DNA of 64,000 bases from an uncultured Acetatifactor sp. (GTDB lineage: Bacteria; Bacillota; Clostridia; Lachnospirales; Lachnospiraceae): the NCBI GenBank assembly GCA_910583845.1, contig CAJUAB010000001.1, positions 62,001 to 126,000 of the forward strand. The letters are read 5' to 3'. Position numbers and translations under genes: made by a program. The notes below the pieces were generated by a model. The model made no database searches. It was not told where the DNA came from and saw nothing but the letters and a program-made list of their open reading frames with translations. Positions 44,131-52,840 of the stretch are shown piece by piece (positions within the stretch are counted from its first letter, which is position 1; each line of letters opens with the position of its first letter).

Positions 44131-45321
44131 TTAATGGGGAAGCAGCGGCTCTCCCTCTATCTCCCGCGCGATTCCAAAGTATTGCAGCACTGTCGCGCCG
44201 ATATCCGCAAAGGTATCCCTTGTGCCCAGATTGCCGGGCTTCAGATTTTTGCCATACATCAGAAGGGGCACATATTCCCTGGTATGGTCGGTCGTCCTCG
44301 TATAAGCCGGGTCGCATCCATGATCCGCCGTGATCATCAGCAGATCCTCCGGCCTCATTTTTCCCATGATTTCCGGCAGTCTTTCATCGAAGGCTGTCAG
44401 CGCGCCTGCATAGCCCTCCACATCCCTGCGGTGTCCGTACAACATATCATAATCCACCAGATTGACAAAACACAGCCCCTCAAAATCCCGTTCCAGATAC
44501 TCCAGCGTACGGCGGATGCCCTCCTCGTTGCCGCTGGTATACACATGCTCGGTAATGCCCTTACCCGCAAAAATATCCTGGATCTTACCCACGGCAATCA
44601 CACTCTTTCCGGCTCCGGACAGCTGATCCAGCATGGTTACACCGGGGGGTTCCAGAGAAAAATCATGCCTCCGGGGCGTTCTCACAAAGGGGCCTTTTGC
44701 AGGTCCCTCAAAGGGTCTGGCAATTACCCGGCCCACACCGTGTTCCCCCCGCAGGATCTCCCGGGCGATGCGGCAGTACTCATACAGCTGTTCCACCGGA
44801 ACGATCTCCTCATGAGCCGCAATCTGAAACACGCTGTCCGCCGACGTATATACGATCAGGTCTCCCGTGCGCATATGAGCGTCCCCGTACTCCTGTATCA
44901 CCTGTGTGCCGGAGCGGGGAAGATTGCAAAGCACCCCTCTGCCGGTTCGACGGGAAAATTCTTCCAGCACCTGTGCCGGAAACCCCTGGGGATAGGTGGG
45001 CAGAGGCCTGGGAGAGACGAGTCCCGCAATCTCCCAGTGTCCGATGGTGGTATCCTTTCCGCAGGAGCGCTCCGCCAGTCTGCCGTAGCATCCGGTTATC
45101 TCCGTCTCCGGCACGGTCATATGTTCTCGGATGACCTGCTCATCCGCCACTTTGTCTATATGGAACAGTCCCAGCCTCTCCATATGGGGCACATGGAAAC
45201 AGGAGCTGGCAGCCACACTTCGCAGGGTGTTCACATTTTCATCCCCATACTGCCGCGCGTCCGCCATCTCCCCAATTCCAAAACTGTCCAACACGATCAG
45301 AAAAACTCGTTTGTCGCTCAA
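44131..45321 (-). CDS. deoB: Phosphopentomutase
   Basis: 396 aa, alkaline-phosphatase superfamily. It interconverts ribose/deoxyribose 1- and 5-phosphates in nucleoside salvage. KRVFLIVLDSFGIGEMADA holds the N-terminal metal Asp; CGKDTTIGHWEIAGL has the catalytic Thr region; NLVDYDMLYGHRRDVEGYAG and MITADHGCDPAYTRTTDHTR hold the C-terminal metal ligands. The TTG at 45321 is preferred, with GAGG 8 nt upstream; the longer frame to 45363 lies in repeat DNA. Confidence 0.95.
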   Translation of the reverse strand: MSDKRVFLIVLDSFGIGEMADARQYGDENVNTLRSVAASSCFHVPHMERLGLFHIDKVADEQVIREHMTVPETEITGCYGRLAERSCGKDTTIGHWEIAGLVSPRPLPTYPQGFPAQVLEEFSRRTGRGVLCNLPRSGTQVIQEYGDAHMRTGDLIVYTSADSVFQIAAHEEIVPVEQLYEYCRIAREILRGEHGVGRVIARPFEGPAKGPFVRTPRRHDFSLEPPGVTMLDQLSGAGKSVIAVGKIQDIFAGKGITEHVYTSGNEEGIRRTLEYLERDFEGLCFVNLVDYDMLYGHRRDVEGYAGALTAFDERLPEIMGKMRPEDLLMITADHGCDPAYTRTTDHTREYVPLLMYGKNLKPGNLGTRDTFADIGATVLQYFGIAREIEGEPLLPH

Positions 45322-45363
45322 AATATTTTCCTCACCTTTCGTAAAACCCTGCGCGCCTCTCAC

Positions 45364-45505
45364 TCAGAAGAGCATTTTGCTCATTATACCGCAGCTTCGT
45401 GCGCTCTGCGCACCTCTCGTTCAGAAGAGCATTTTGCTCATTATACCGCAGCTTCGTGCGCTCTGCGCACCTTTTGTTCAGAAGAGCATTTTGCTCATTA
45501 TACCA
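45364..45505. repeat. 57-bp tandem repeat, about two and a half copies
   Basis: TCAGAAGAGCATTTTGCTCA recurs at 45364, 45421 and 45478 (57-bp period). Units contain two dyads: GAGCATTTTGCTC and GTGCGC-TCT-GCGCAC. It lies between spoIIIAH and deoB. Confidence 0.92.
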
Positions 45506-45529
45506 CATTTTTATGTAATGTACACTAAA

Positions 45530-46267
45530 TTATTCCTGTACCACTGTGCTTATGACGATATTCTCCGCGCCGATCTCTGTCTTGCGCTTCACAATATCTT
45601 CGATCTGGGCCCGCTGGACATCCGTCAGGGTGAGGGCGTTTACCACCACATCCACGGCGCCGTCATTGATGCTGACCACCACATCGGAAAATCCTTTTGC
45701 CTCCAGCAGTATCTCCGCAGCCGCCTCTTTCTCCGCTATGGCCGTCATCTGCACCATGGTATTCACCGCCTCCTGCTTTTGTTCATCCGAGAGGCCGTCG
45801 CTGTTGATAATCTCCAGCAGAGTCTCCTTGTTCTTTGCCCTCACCTGCTCCTTAAGCAGCTTGGCTTCGGACAACATGGCTACGCCGTTGGAGGAAGAAA
45901 ACACCGCTTCTCCCGGCACTTCGCCCTCTGCGGGCTGCGCCTCCCCCACCACCATGTCCGTGTCCAGATAATCTTCCGCGATCACGTCCGAATCCGTGTC
46001 CAGGCTGTCAATCTCCGTGACATAGGAAGCCACCAGATCCGCCTCTGACAGATCCAGCAGGCCGTCGACGTCATCAATGTTGTACTGTCCTGCAACCATA
46101 TTGTCCGTGATCACTCCGCCCGTGTTGGTCACTTCCGCCGTCTTCCCGCTGTCCGTCAGAGCTTCCTCATTCAGATTGGTCCCCGCGAACTGCAGATACC
46201 CTGCAATGGCCAGCATGATGGCAAGCGCGGTAATCATTAGCTGATTTTTCTTGATTAGGTTTTTCAC
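45530..46267 (-). CDS. spoIIIAH: Stage III sporulation protein AH
   Basis: 245 aa. A membrane anchor (LMITALAIMLAIAGYLQFAG) is followed by an acidic linker and a C-terminal YscJ/FliF-like ring domain (AAAEILLEAKGFSDVVVSIN; LTDVQRAQIEDIVKRKTEIG). SpoIIIAH pairs with SpoIIQ across the engulfed membranes to make the feeding channel. The start is GTG at 46267 with GGGAG 7 nt upstream. It is the last gene of the spoIIIA operon. Confidence 0.95.
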   Translation of the reverse strand: MKNLIKKNQLMITALAIMLAIAGYLQFAGTNLNEEALTDSGKTAEVTNTGGVITDNMVAGQYNIDDVDGLLDLSEADLVASYVTEIDSLDTDSDVIAEDYLDTDMVVGEAQPAEGEVPGEAVFSSSNGVAMLSEAKLLKEQVRAKNKETLLEIINSDGLSDEQKQEAVNTMVQMTAIAEKEAAAEILLEAKGFSDVVVSINDGAVDVVVNALTLTDVQRAQIEDIVKRKTEIGAENIVISTVVQE

Positions 46268-46321
46268 ACTCTTTCTCCCTTTTCTATGCTCTCTTTTTTT
46301 ACTAGTTCATTGTATGAGGGC

Positions 46322-46939
46322 TTATTCGGATATATGCGCGCCCTCATCCATTTTCACTACCTTTACCTTATGCGCTTCCACATCAAAAAGTGCCTGCACC
46401 ACATCCGTTATATTCCGGTTGACGGTGCCGGTCCCGGCCCCCTGGGCCACCACCACCACTCCCTCCACCCGGGGCAGAAGCGTCTTGACAACATAGGGTT
46501 CATTGCTGCCGGAGCTGTGATATACTGTGTTCTCGGAGCGGCTGAGCTGATGGGAAGTACGGCTCCCGCCCTGGCTGTCCTCCTCGGCGGTGCTGCTGCT
46601 CTGGGTCTGCTGATCCTTCTCCACCACCAGCTCCTCCGTGGCATTCAGTGTGATCATCACCTGCACACTCCCCACTCCGCTGATCCTGGAAAGTGTGTTC
46701 TCCAGCTTCTTTTCCAGAGAGGCCGCGTATTCCTCCGTGCCGGAAAAGCCGACGCCCTCCCCGGTCATACCCGAAGCCACCCCCGCCTGGTCCTCCGCGT
46801 CTGTGTCCGCAGGGGCACTTGGCCCGCTTTTCTCCGTAGGCAGGGCAATCACCACCAGCAGCACTCCTGCCAACAGCAGGATCAGCAGGTTATCCTTTTT
46901 CAGCCATTTCTCCATTTTACTTTTGATCTTCTCCTCCAT
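46322..46939 (-). CDS. spoIIIAG: Stage III sporulation protein AG
   Basis: 205 aa. One N-terminal membrane helix (DNLLILLLAGVLLVVIALPT), an acidic linker, then a ring-building domain (LENTLSRISGVGSVQVMITL; LLPRVEGVVVVAQGAGTGTV) that forms a large oligomeric ring in the SpoIIIA-SpoIIQ channel. A Ser/Gln-rich loop (~115-140) is variable. It overlaps spoIIIAF by 23 bp. Confidence 0.95.
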   Translation of the reverse strand: MEEKIKSKMEKWLKKDNLLILLLAGVLLVVIALPTEKSGPSAPADTDAEDQAGVASGMTGEGVGFSGTEEYAASLEKKLENTLSRISGVGSVQVMITLNATEELVVEKDQQTQSSSTAEEDSQGGSRTSHQLSRSENTVYHSSGSNEPYVVKTLLPRVEGVVVVAQGAGTGTVNRNITDVVQALFDVEAHKVKVVKMDEGAHISE

Positions 46940-47411
46940 GTCCGTCCTCCCTCCGCCCCATATCCTGCTGCCCGCCGTAAGGGACTTCTATGGTCACCGG
47001 GTCGATCTGAACGCGGATTTCTCCCTCCCCGCGCTGTTCCTGTCCGGCGGCAATGACCTGGCTGTCCTCCTGCCGCCCAGGCTCTGCGTCCCCCTCCTCA
47101 AACTGCGCCCTGATCCGGGATGTGAGCAATTGCTGCCGGATCTGTTCCACCCGATATTCCTGAAAAATCGCCTCGTTCATCCCCTGCTCGAAAGAATTGC
47201 TGTAAAAACCGATTCTCTCCTCCAGGCTCTGCCCATCCTTTCCCGACAACAGAGCCACCACGGGACTCAGAAGCTGCACCAGGATCATAGCGCTGACCAG
47301 GAGCTTAAGGTACTTTTCATAGGAGCCTTTGGGCTTAAAATAGATCAGCGCCTGGGCACAGATCATGAAGACGCCCATCTGACGTATACTGTCAAGCAAT
47401 CCTTCCCACAT
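46917..47411 (-). CDS. spoIIIAF: Stage III sporulation protein AF
   Basis: 164 aa. Two N-terminal membrane helices (RQMGVFMICAQALIYFKP and LKLLVSAMILVQLLSPVVAL) precede a soluble domain in the space between mother cell and forespore membranes (QEYRVEQIRQQLLTSRIRAQ). The C-terminus is charged and Gly-rich where it overlaps spoIIIAG. It lies 9 bp from spoIIIAE. Confidence 0.93.
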   Translation of the reverse strand: MWEGLLDSIRQMGVFMICAQALIYFKPKGSYEKYLKLLVSAMILVQLLSPVVALLSGKDGQSLEERIGFYSNSFEQGMNEAIFQEYRVEQIRQQLLTSRIRAQFEEGDAEPGRQEDSQVIAAGQEQRGEGEIRVQIDPVTIEVPYGGQQDMGRREDGHGGEDQK

Positions 47412-47420
47412 AAGCGCCCC

Positions 47421-48488
47421 CTATAATCCATGATTCGTGGAGACGGCCACCAGAGATATGCTGATCAGAAACAGCAGCAGCGCCGTGCCTGTAATTTTCA
47501 GCAGCATCATACTGCCCTCCCCTACCTTGTTGGTACACGCCGTGATCCGCTTGTCACTGATGATCCCCATGACGGCAGCGGCCAGTTTCATACAGCAGGC
47601 CGTCAGCAGAATCTGCAAAAGCGGCGACAGACACACGCTCATCAGCAGAATCAGAAGCACCACGCCGATACTGTTCTTGATCACCACCGCCGAGCCGATC
47701 ACCATGGAGGCCAGGCTGTCCGCGGCGCCGCCGATGCCGGGAACCGCCGCCACGATCTTCTGCATGGCGGAGGTTTTCACCGTGTCAATGACCGGCGTTA
47801 TCACAGACTGAAAAACGCTGATACCGGTCACGATGCCGATGATTGCCTTCAGCGCCGCCTTGATTCCCTTTTCCAGCAGCTCCATCAGCATAGAAAGTTT
47901 CTCCTCGATCCATATGCCGTTTACCACTGCCAGCAGCACATAGCTGTAGATGAAGGGCAGCAGCCCGCCGATCAGCACCCGCTCCACCCCATAAATCAGC
48001 AGCAGCACCAGCTGATAGCTGGCCCCCGCCGTGGCAGTCCCGCTGGCCACCCCCACAGCCATGAGATATGTAGGTACCAGCAGACGGATAAACAGCAGAA
48101 TGTTCTCCATCGTCGTAGACGCCACCTGGGCAATGCGGCCAAAACTGGCCAGCAGTACCGCCGTCAGCAGCAGATACATAAAATAGAAACTGATATCCGC
48201 CACCTGATGCTTGTCAAAAATCTCCATAAAGTGACTCATCAGAGCCGACACCATGCCCAGCATCACCAGCCAAAGCAGCACATTGCGCAGGCCCGCCAGC
48301 TGACTTCCCATATCTCCCAGCATGGCATTTGCAATATCTCTGATCGCTCCCAGCACATCTCCCTGCATAATCTGTGCCAGCACCTGGCGCAGAGAAAATT
48401 CATTGCCCGGGAAAAGATTGGACAACCCCTGTTGCAGCTGGTCCAGTCCGTATTCTTCCCAGATCAGATCCATCGACAATCCTTCCAT
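47421..48488 (-). CDS. spoIIIAE: Stage III sporulation protein AE
   Basis: About 355 aa with 8 or more hydrophobic segments; thought to be a membrane pore component of the SpoIIIA complex. RLLVPTYLMAVGVASGTATA, SVFQSVITPVIDTVKTSAMQ and AAVPGIGGAADSLASMVIGS are family hallmarks. The ATG at 48488 (after AGGGGGTGG) is chosen; an ATG at 48473 with AAGGA is possible. The longer frame to 48590 would overlap spoIIIAD. Confidence 0.94.
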   Translation of the reverse strand: MEGLSMDLIWEEYGLDQLQQGLSNLFPGNEFSLRQVLAQIMQGDVLGAIRDIANAMLGDMGSQLAGLRNVLLWLVMLGMVSALMSHFMEIFDKHQVADISFYFMYLLLTAVLLASFGRIAQVASTTMENILLFIRLLVPTYLMAVGVASGTATAGASYQLVLLLIYGVERVLIGGLLPFIYSYVLLAVVNGIWIEEKLSMLMELLEKGIKAALKAIIGIVTGISVFQSVITPVIDTVKTSAMQKIVAAVPGIGGAADSLASMVIGSAVVIKNSIGVVLLILLMSVCLSPLLQILLTACCMKLAAAVMGIISDKRITACTNKVGEGSMMLLKITGTALLLFLISISLVAVSTNHGL

Positions 48489-48531
48489 CAGCCACCCCCT
48501 GAGTACTGCCGGTTCCCGGCAGAGAAATCTG

Positions 48532-48921
48532 TCAGCGCATAAAAGTCTGTATCTGTTCCATAACAGCCAGTAAGACAGGCAGCCCCGCAAACATCACCGA
48601 CAGCTTGCCCAGTATCTCAATCTGTTCCGCCACCGCCCCGTATCCCGCGTCCTTGCATATTCCGGCGCTGAATTCGCAGATATAGGTTACTCCCGTTATT
48701 TTCAGCAATATGGACAGATAATTCTGGCTGCTTCCCAGAAACTGCCTGATCAGTGTAAACTGACCCAGGACCGCCGAAAACTGGCGCACCGCGTACGTGA
48801 AAATCAGGACACTGATCACCAGGCCCATGTAGATCCCGTACTCCGGCCTGGTGGCCCGGAATTGCAGCGCCACCATGACTCCCAGGATTCCCAGTATGGC
48901 TATTTTGATAAGTTCCGACAT
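48532..48921 (-). CDS. spoIIIAD: Stage III sporulation protein AD
   Basis: 129 aa with four hydrophobic segments. MSELIKIAILGILGVMVALQ at the start and ILLKITGVTYICEFSAGICK in the middle are typical. The ATG at 48921 has GGGGAGGTG 2 nt upstream, which rules out the longer frame to 48954. It is part of the membrane base of the SpoIIIA complex. Confidence 0.95.
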   Translation of the reverse strand: MSELIKIAILGILGVMVALQFRATRPEYGIYMGLVISVLIFTYAVRQFSAVLGQFTLIRQFLGSSQNYLSILLKITGVTYICEFSAGICKDAGYGAVAEQIEILGKLSVMFAGLPVLLAVMEQIQTFMR

Positions 48922-48960
48922 GGCACCTCCCCTAAAGTACCGGCATAAAGCCACCGCTCC

Positions 48961-49158
48961 CTATGTCAGGTCAAACAATGTCTGTATCGTGGTAAACAAG
49001 TCATAAATATAGGGTACAATCCAGGTCAGCACCAGAATCAGCCCCGCCAGACTGATCAGAAAAGCATGTTCCTCCCGGCCGCTGTGTTTGAGCACCTGAC
49101 TCAATATGGTAACCAGTATTCCCACTGCCGCTATTTTAAAAATCAGACTCACTCCCAT
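48961..49158 (-). CDS. spoIIIAC: Stage III sporulation protein AC
   Basis: 65 aa, two membrane helices (FKIAAVGILVTILSQVLKHS and EHAFLISLAGLILVLTWIVP). The ATG at 49158 has GAGAGG 6 nt upstream. It is followed by spoIIIAD after 39 bp. Upstream of it the operon is interrupted by a 265-bp non-coding stretch with tandem repeats, where spoIIIAB usually abuts. Confidence 0.94.
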   Translation of the reverse strand: MGVSLIFKIAAVGILVTILSQVLKHSGREEHAFLISLAGLILVLTWIVPYIYDLFTTIQTLFDLT

Positions 49159-49301
49159 GCTTTTCCTCTCTCCCGCATATCGCCCGACGATCCGCGATAT
49201 ACCTTTATGCTTATTCGAACGCGTATCATCCTGATTTCCTCCGCCTGCGTGGCTGACCATGGGCCGCGGGCATCCGTGGTGCCTGCATCATCCCCCTGAT
49301 C

Positions 49302-49425
49302 CGTATCCGGGTCCTCTTACATCCGATTCAGATGTATGCGCCAGAACATCCTCTTACATCCGATCGTTATATGGTGCCAGAGCATCCTCTTACATCCGAT
49401 CGTTATACGGTGCCAGAGCATCCTC
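49302..49425. repeat. 36-bp tandem repeat inside the spoIIIA operon
   Basis: GTGCCAGAGCATCCTCTTAC-type units start at 49338, 49374 and 49410, with a partial copy before them. Units contain the palindrome CGATCG. The block lies between spoIIIAB and spoIIIAC and touches the spoIIIAB stop codon. Confidence 0.9.
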
Positions 49426-49942
49426 ATAACAGGATGATGATGATGAGAATGCCTCCCAGAGTCCCCAGGCCCACCGCCATCCGGCTCTTCTCCCTGCTGT
49501 CCGTTTCCAGCCTGTCTATACGTTCTTTGAGCAGTTCCTGCTGCCGCCGGATCAGACGCACCCTTGCCTCCCCGTCACCGGCCCCCTGCTCCAGTACGCA
49601 TTGCAGAAAAAGCAGCCTGTCCTGCTCTTTCAGCGGAAGCTCCCGCAGCGCCTCCCCCATAATCCTGCCGTACACCTCCGTGAAGCTGTTTCCCCGTCCC
49701 TCTGTCAGTTCCCGGTACACCCGTACAAACGCCCCTCTGTAGGGTTCCTCCACCTGGCCCGCCAACTGACAGCAGCATTCCGGCAGGGTGCTTTTCCCAT
49801 ACTGGAGCAAGCTGATCAGCAGCTCTATCATCCGGTTCATCGCATGCAGATGATGCAGGCGCTGCCGCAGATTCCACGCATACCACAGTCCCAGCCCGCT
49901 ACAGCTTAACCCGATCAGACTGAATCCCACCAGCCGTACCAT
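49424..49942 (-). CDS. spoIIIAB: Stage III sporulation protein AB
   Basis: 172 aa. Membrane helices at both ends (VGFSLIGLSCSGLGLWYAW and AVGLGTLGGILIIIILL) flank a soluble helical region (LHAMNRMIELLISLLQYGKS; LPECCCQLAG; LKEQDRLLFLQCVLEQGAGD). It resembles type II secretion F proteins. The ATG at 49942 has GGAGGTG 7 nt upstream and overlaps spoIIIAA by 44 bp. Confidence 0.94.
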   Translation of the reverse strand: MVRLVGFSLIGLSCSGLGLWYAWNLRQRLHHLHAMNRMIELLISLLQYGKSTLPECCCQLAGQVEEPYRGAFVRVYRELTEGRGNSFTEVYGRIMGEALRELPLKEQDRLLFLQCVLEQGAGDGEARVRLIRRQQELLKERIDRLETDSREKSRMAVGLGTLGGILIIIILL

Positions 49943-50903
49943 CCCCGGCCACCTCCTCCCAGATGCCGTCCATCTGTCTGCGGTGCAGTACCTGTCCCAC
50001 ACGGCAGCGTCCCTGCCTGTCCCGGATCAGCACCAGCATACAGGTGAAAATCCCCTCCGCCAGCAGCGCCCCCATCCCGGGCTTGCCCTGCACATCCTGC
50101 ATGTCCATGCCATGTACGGTAGCCACCAGACTGACGCCGCAGGATGCCGCCATGCGCACCGCCCGGATCTCCTCCCCGCTGCCCAGTTCGTCCACCGCCA
50201 GCACTGCCGGGGACATGCTCCGCAGCAGCATCATCATGCCCAGAGCCTTCGGGCAGGCATCCAGCACATCACTGCGGGGACCCAGGTCGTTCTGAGGCTG
50301 TCCCATATAGCATCCCGCGATCTCCGAGCGCTCGTCCACCACGCCCACCGTCCGGGCCGGCCCATAGGCATTTCCTCCGGAAATCTGTCTCACCAGATCC
50401 CGCAGCAGTGTGGTCTTTCCACATCCCGGCGGGGATATAATCAGCGTGTTTCGCATGCTCCCCTTCCTGTAGACATAGGGCAGCACCGGTGTCGCCGCCC
50501 CCAGCACCTGATGGGCAATCCGGATATTGATGGCCGAAATATGCTTGATGGTGCGAATGCTGCCGGTGCTCTCCTGCACCGCCTGTCCCACAATCCCCAC
50601 CCTGTGTCCGCCCTCAATGGTGATATAGCCCTGCCGCAGTTCATCCTCATAGGCATACAGGGAATACTGGCAGAGATGGCTGACAATCTCCGTCAGAGCC
50701 TGTCTGTCAGGATGCCAGGCCTGCTCCATATGTTCCGAATAAGACCCATCCTCTCCAAGGAACACTTCCCTGCTTCCCTCCATCAGAATTGCCGGGCGCA
50801 GGGTCCGGAGCCGGATCTCGCTGACCCGCTCAGACCGCCTGTCAGCCGTCTTAAAATACATCCGGTATGCCGCAGGAAAAATTTCCGTCAGGCTCATGCT
50901 CAT
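49899..50903 (-). CDS. spoIIIAA: Stage III sporulation protein AA (ATPase)
   Basis: 334 aa, a secretion-type ATPase powering the SpoIIIA complex. Walker A is ISPPGCGKTTLLRDLV; Walker B region SPAVLAVDELGSGEEIRAVR; GVSLVATVHGMDMQD is the sensor-like segment. The N-terminal half has RVSEIRLRTLRPAILM. The ATG at 50903 follows GGAGGTAAGGG. It is the first gene of the operon. No sigma-E promoter was fixed in 50904-51035. Confidence 0.96.
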   Translation of the reverse strand: MSMSLTEIFPAAYRMYFKTADRRSERVSEIRLRTLRPAILMEGSREVFLGEDGSYSEHMEQAWHPDRQALTEIVSHLCQYSLYAYEDELRQGYITIEGGHRVGIVGQAVQESTGSIRTIKHISAINIRIAHQVLGAATPVLPYVYRKGSMRNTLIISPPGCGKTTLLRDLVRQISGGNAYGPARTVGVVDERSEIAGCYMGQPQNDLGPRSDVLDACPKALGMMMLLRSMSPAVLAVDELGSGEEIRAVRMAASCGVSLVATVHGMDMQDVQGKPGMGALLAEGIFTCMLVLIRDRQGRCRVGQVLHRRQMDGIWEEVAGDGTAGGIQSDRVKL

Positions 50904-51035
50904 CCCTTACCTCCCTCCTTCATAGACCGATTCCCATGATGAAAAATAAAACCTTTCCTCTTCCTATCTCAATATATGATGGGACAAGTGAGATATGCCT
51001 GAAAAATTTCTTTCGGTGCTCCTCCTCCTGAACGC

Positions 51036-51075
51036 AAAAAAGGCATCCCGGCGATTTATCTGGGATACCTTTTTT
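51036..51075 (-). terminator. Rho-independent terminator after the second transglutaminase-like gene
   Basis: AAAAAAGGCATCCCG and TGGGATACCTTTTTT form a strong stem 22 bp after the stop at 51097, with T-runs on both strands. On the minus strand it ends the 51097-52773 transcript ahead of spoIIIAA. Confidence 0.88.
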
Positions 51076-51096
51076 ACTTGTCTGTTCAACCGTATG

Positions 51097-52773
51097 TCAC
51101 TGCATATTTACCGTGTGGGTCAGACGGAAATTGCCGTTCGCTGCCTGTTCGCACAGGATCTTCACGTTGCAGGAATTTCCTCCCAGACGATTCATGGCCC
51201 GGATCAGAAAACTATCCGAAATATTGCCATTGTTGTAGGCCGTCCACAGCTCCTCCCACAGATCGGCATCAATCTCCTTGACAAAACTGAAATTCCCCGA
51301 ACCACTGTTGATAATCTGCTGGCCGCATTCTTTGTAATATGCCTCCAGCTCCTCTGAGGCAGGAGCGACGTCCGGAGCGCTGGTGGGTTTCGGCGTGGCC
51401 TTGGGCGAAGGCGACGGCGACGGGGAAGCTCCGGCCGGTTCCGGCTCCAGATTCCGATAGCTGGTGCCGTCACATGCAGGCAGCTTCTTAGCCAGGCTTC
51501 TGCGCACATGTGTGGTCTCATAATCCTTATCCGTCTTGTTAAAATACCGATAAGTGGGGGGCTGCGTGTCGTCCCATGTCAGATCCACATTGTAATACTC
51601 TCCATAGAGATTGACAATATTCCATGCATGATTTTCCCCCGAGTATCCCGTGCAGTAGTAGCAGGGGATTCCCAGCTGATGCATCAGGTACTGGAAAGCT
51701 CTGGCATAACCCGCGCAGACCGTCTTTCCGCTGACCAGCGCACTGTAAGCGCTCTGGCTCATGGGCGCGCCGCTCTGATATTCCACCTGCTCCAACAGCC
51801 TGTTATGAACATATTTCTCCTTCTCGTAGTCATCCGGAAGATTCCATGCCTGAGACAGTATCCTCTCCGCCTGGGTTTCAAAGGTATATCGAAAATCGGG
51901 CATCTCCGCTTCGCTGACGCTGAACTTCAATGTTATCTCGATACATCTCCCGCTGCGGCTGTATTTGCAGCTGTAGCCGGTCTCCAGCCAGAACATTTCC
52001 GGATGGTCGTTATACACCGCCTCAAACACGGTTTTCAACGCGCTCACCGTTATATCCTGGCAGGGCTTGAAGGTGACGTTCAGCGCGTTGGCATTGGCAT
52101 AGATCTGCCGGTACATAGCCTGCCCCGTCTCATCCAGCAGGTAATAATACGGATAAAACAGACTGTCAAAGTAAAGCCCTTCTCCCGTCTCTCCCTGGGA
52201 CAGTTCCGTCTGCAGCTTATCCGCCTCTTCCTTCCCCAGTTCCGTAGAGCTGTCCGTCACCGGGGTATATCCGGTCTTGTCAGCCAGATCCTTAGGCGCC
52301 TCCACAGAATCCTCGGAAGGGACCACATAATCAGCCACATTCCCCGTCATGCCGCCGTTTTTAGCCACATAGATATTGATCACCATGCCATCAGGGTCAA
52401 AATCGGGAATGGAACCCGGCGGCTGCGTGGGCTGTACGGTGGGCTTGGGTTCCCAGATCAGGGGGCCGTCCATCTGCGGCGGCGCCATGGTGGGTTCCGG
52501 CGTCTGCTGGGCGGGCGCCTCGGTGGGCGTGGGACTCTCCTGCGGCGTCATTCCTCCCGGCTGGTTACCGCCCCCGCCTCCCTGCTCTGTCCTGTCCACC
52601 ACATCCAGTATTCCCTGGTCCCGATTCTCCCCATACAGAATACTCGCCAGACGCTCCGTAGCAGTGGGAGAAAAAGCTGCCCACACCACCAGAGCACACA
52701 GCAGGATCACCAATATACACAACACATAAAGTAATTTTTTGACCAGTTTCAGAACCGCCACCTCCTGTTTCAC
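51097..52773 (-). CDS. Membrane-anchored transglutaminase-like domain protein
   Basis: 558 aa. An N-terminal membrane helix (LVKKLLYVLCILVILLCALV) is followed by a Pro/Gly/Thr-rich linker (~60-125), a helical region, the transglutaminase-like core (Cys in SGKTVCAGYARAFQYLM, His in SGENHAWNIVNLYGEYY, Asp in YNVDLTWDD), a second Pro/Ser linker and a C-terminal ~80-residue domain (LEAYYKECGQQIINSGSGNF). It is probably extracytoplasmic and cell-wall related. The start is uncertain: GTG at 52773 has a weak site, while AGGAGG lies 8 nt before a CTG at codon 8. It is a paralogue-like partner of the lipoprotein at 40804. Confidence 0.85.
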   Translation of the reverse strand: MKQEVAVLKLVKKLLYVLCILVILLCALVVWAAFSPTATERLASILYGENRDQGILDVVDRTEQGGGGGNQPGGMTPQESPTPTEAPAQQTPEPTMAPPQMDGPLIWEPKPTVQPTQPPGSIPDFDPDGMVINIYVAKNGGMTGNVADYVVPSEDSVEAPKDLADKTGYTPVTDSSTELGKEEADKLQTELSQGETGEGLYFDSLFYPYYYLLDETGQAMYRQIYANANALNVTFKPCQDITVSALKTVFEAVYNDHPEMFWLETGYSCKYSRSGRCIEITLKFSVSEAEMPDFRYTFETQAERILSQAWNLPDDYEKEKYVHNRLLEQVEYQSGAPMSQSAYSALVSGKTVCAGYARAFQYLMHQLGIPCYYCTGYSGENHAWNIVNLYGEYYNVDLTWDDTQPPTYRYFNKTDKDYETTHVRRSLAKKLPACDGTSYRNLEPEPAGASPSPSPSPKATPKPTSAPDVAPASEELEAYYKECGQQIINSGSGNFSFVKEIDADLWEELWTAYNNGNISDSFLIRAMNRLGGNSCNVKILCEQAANGNFRLTHTVNMQ

Positions 52774-52840
52774 GTTCCATCTGCGCCCTCCCCGGACAGA
52801 TTTTCAGGGCCGGAATCCACTCCGGGCGCTTATCATTCGT

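Noticed and set aside
44134..45528. 464-aa plus-strand open frame opposite deoB
   Set aside because: It is antisense to phosphopentomutase and its end is translated 57-bp repeats.
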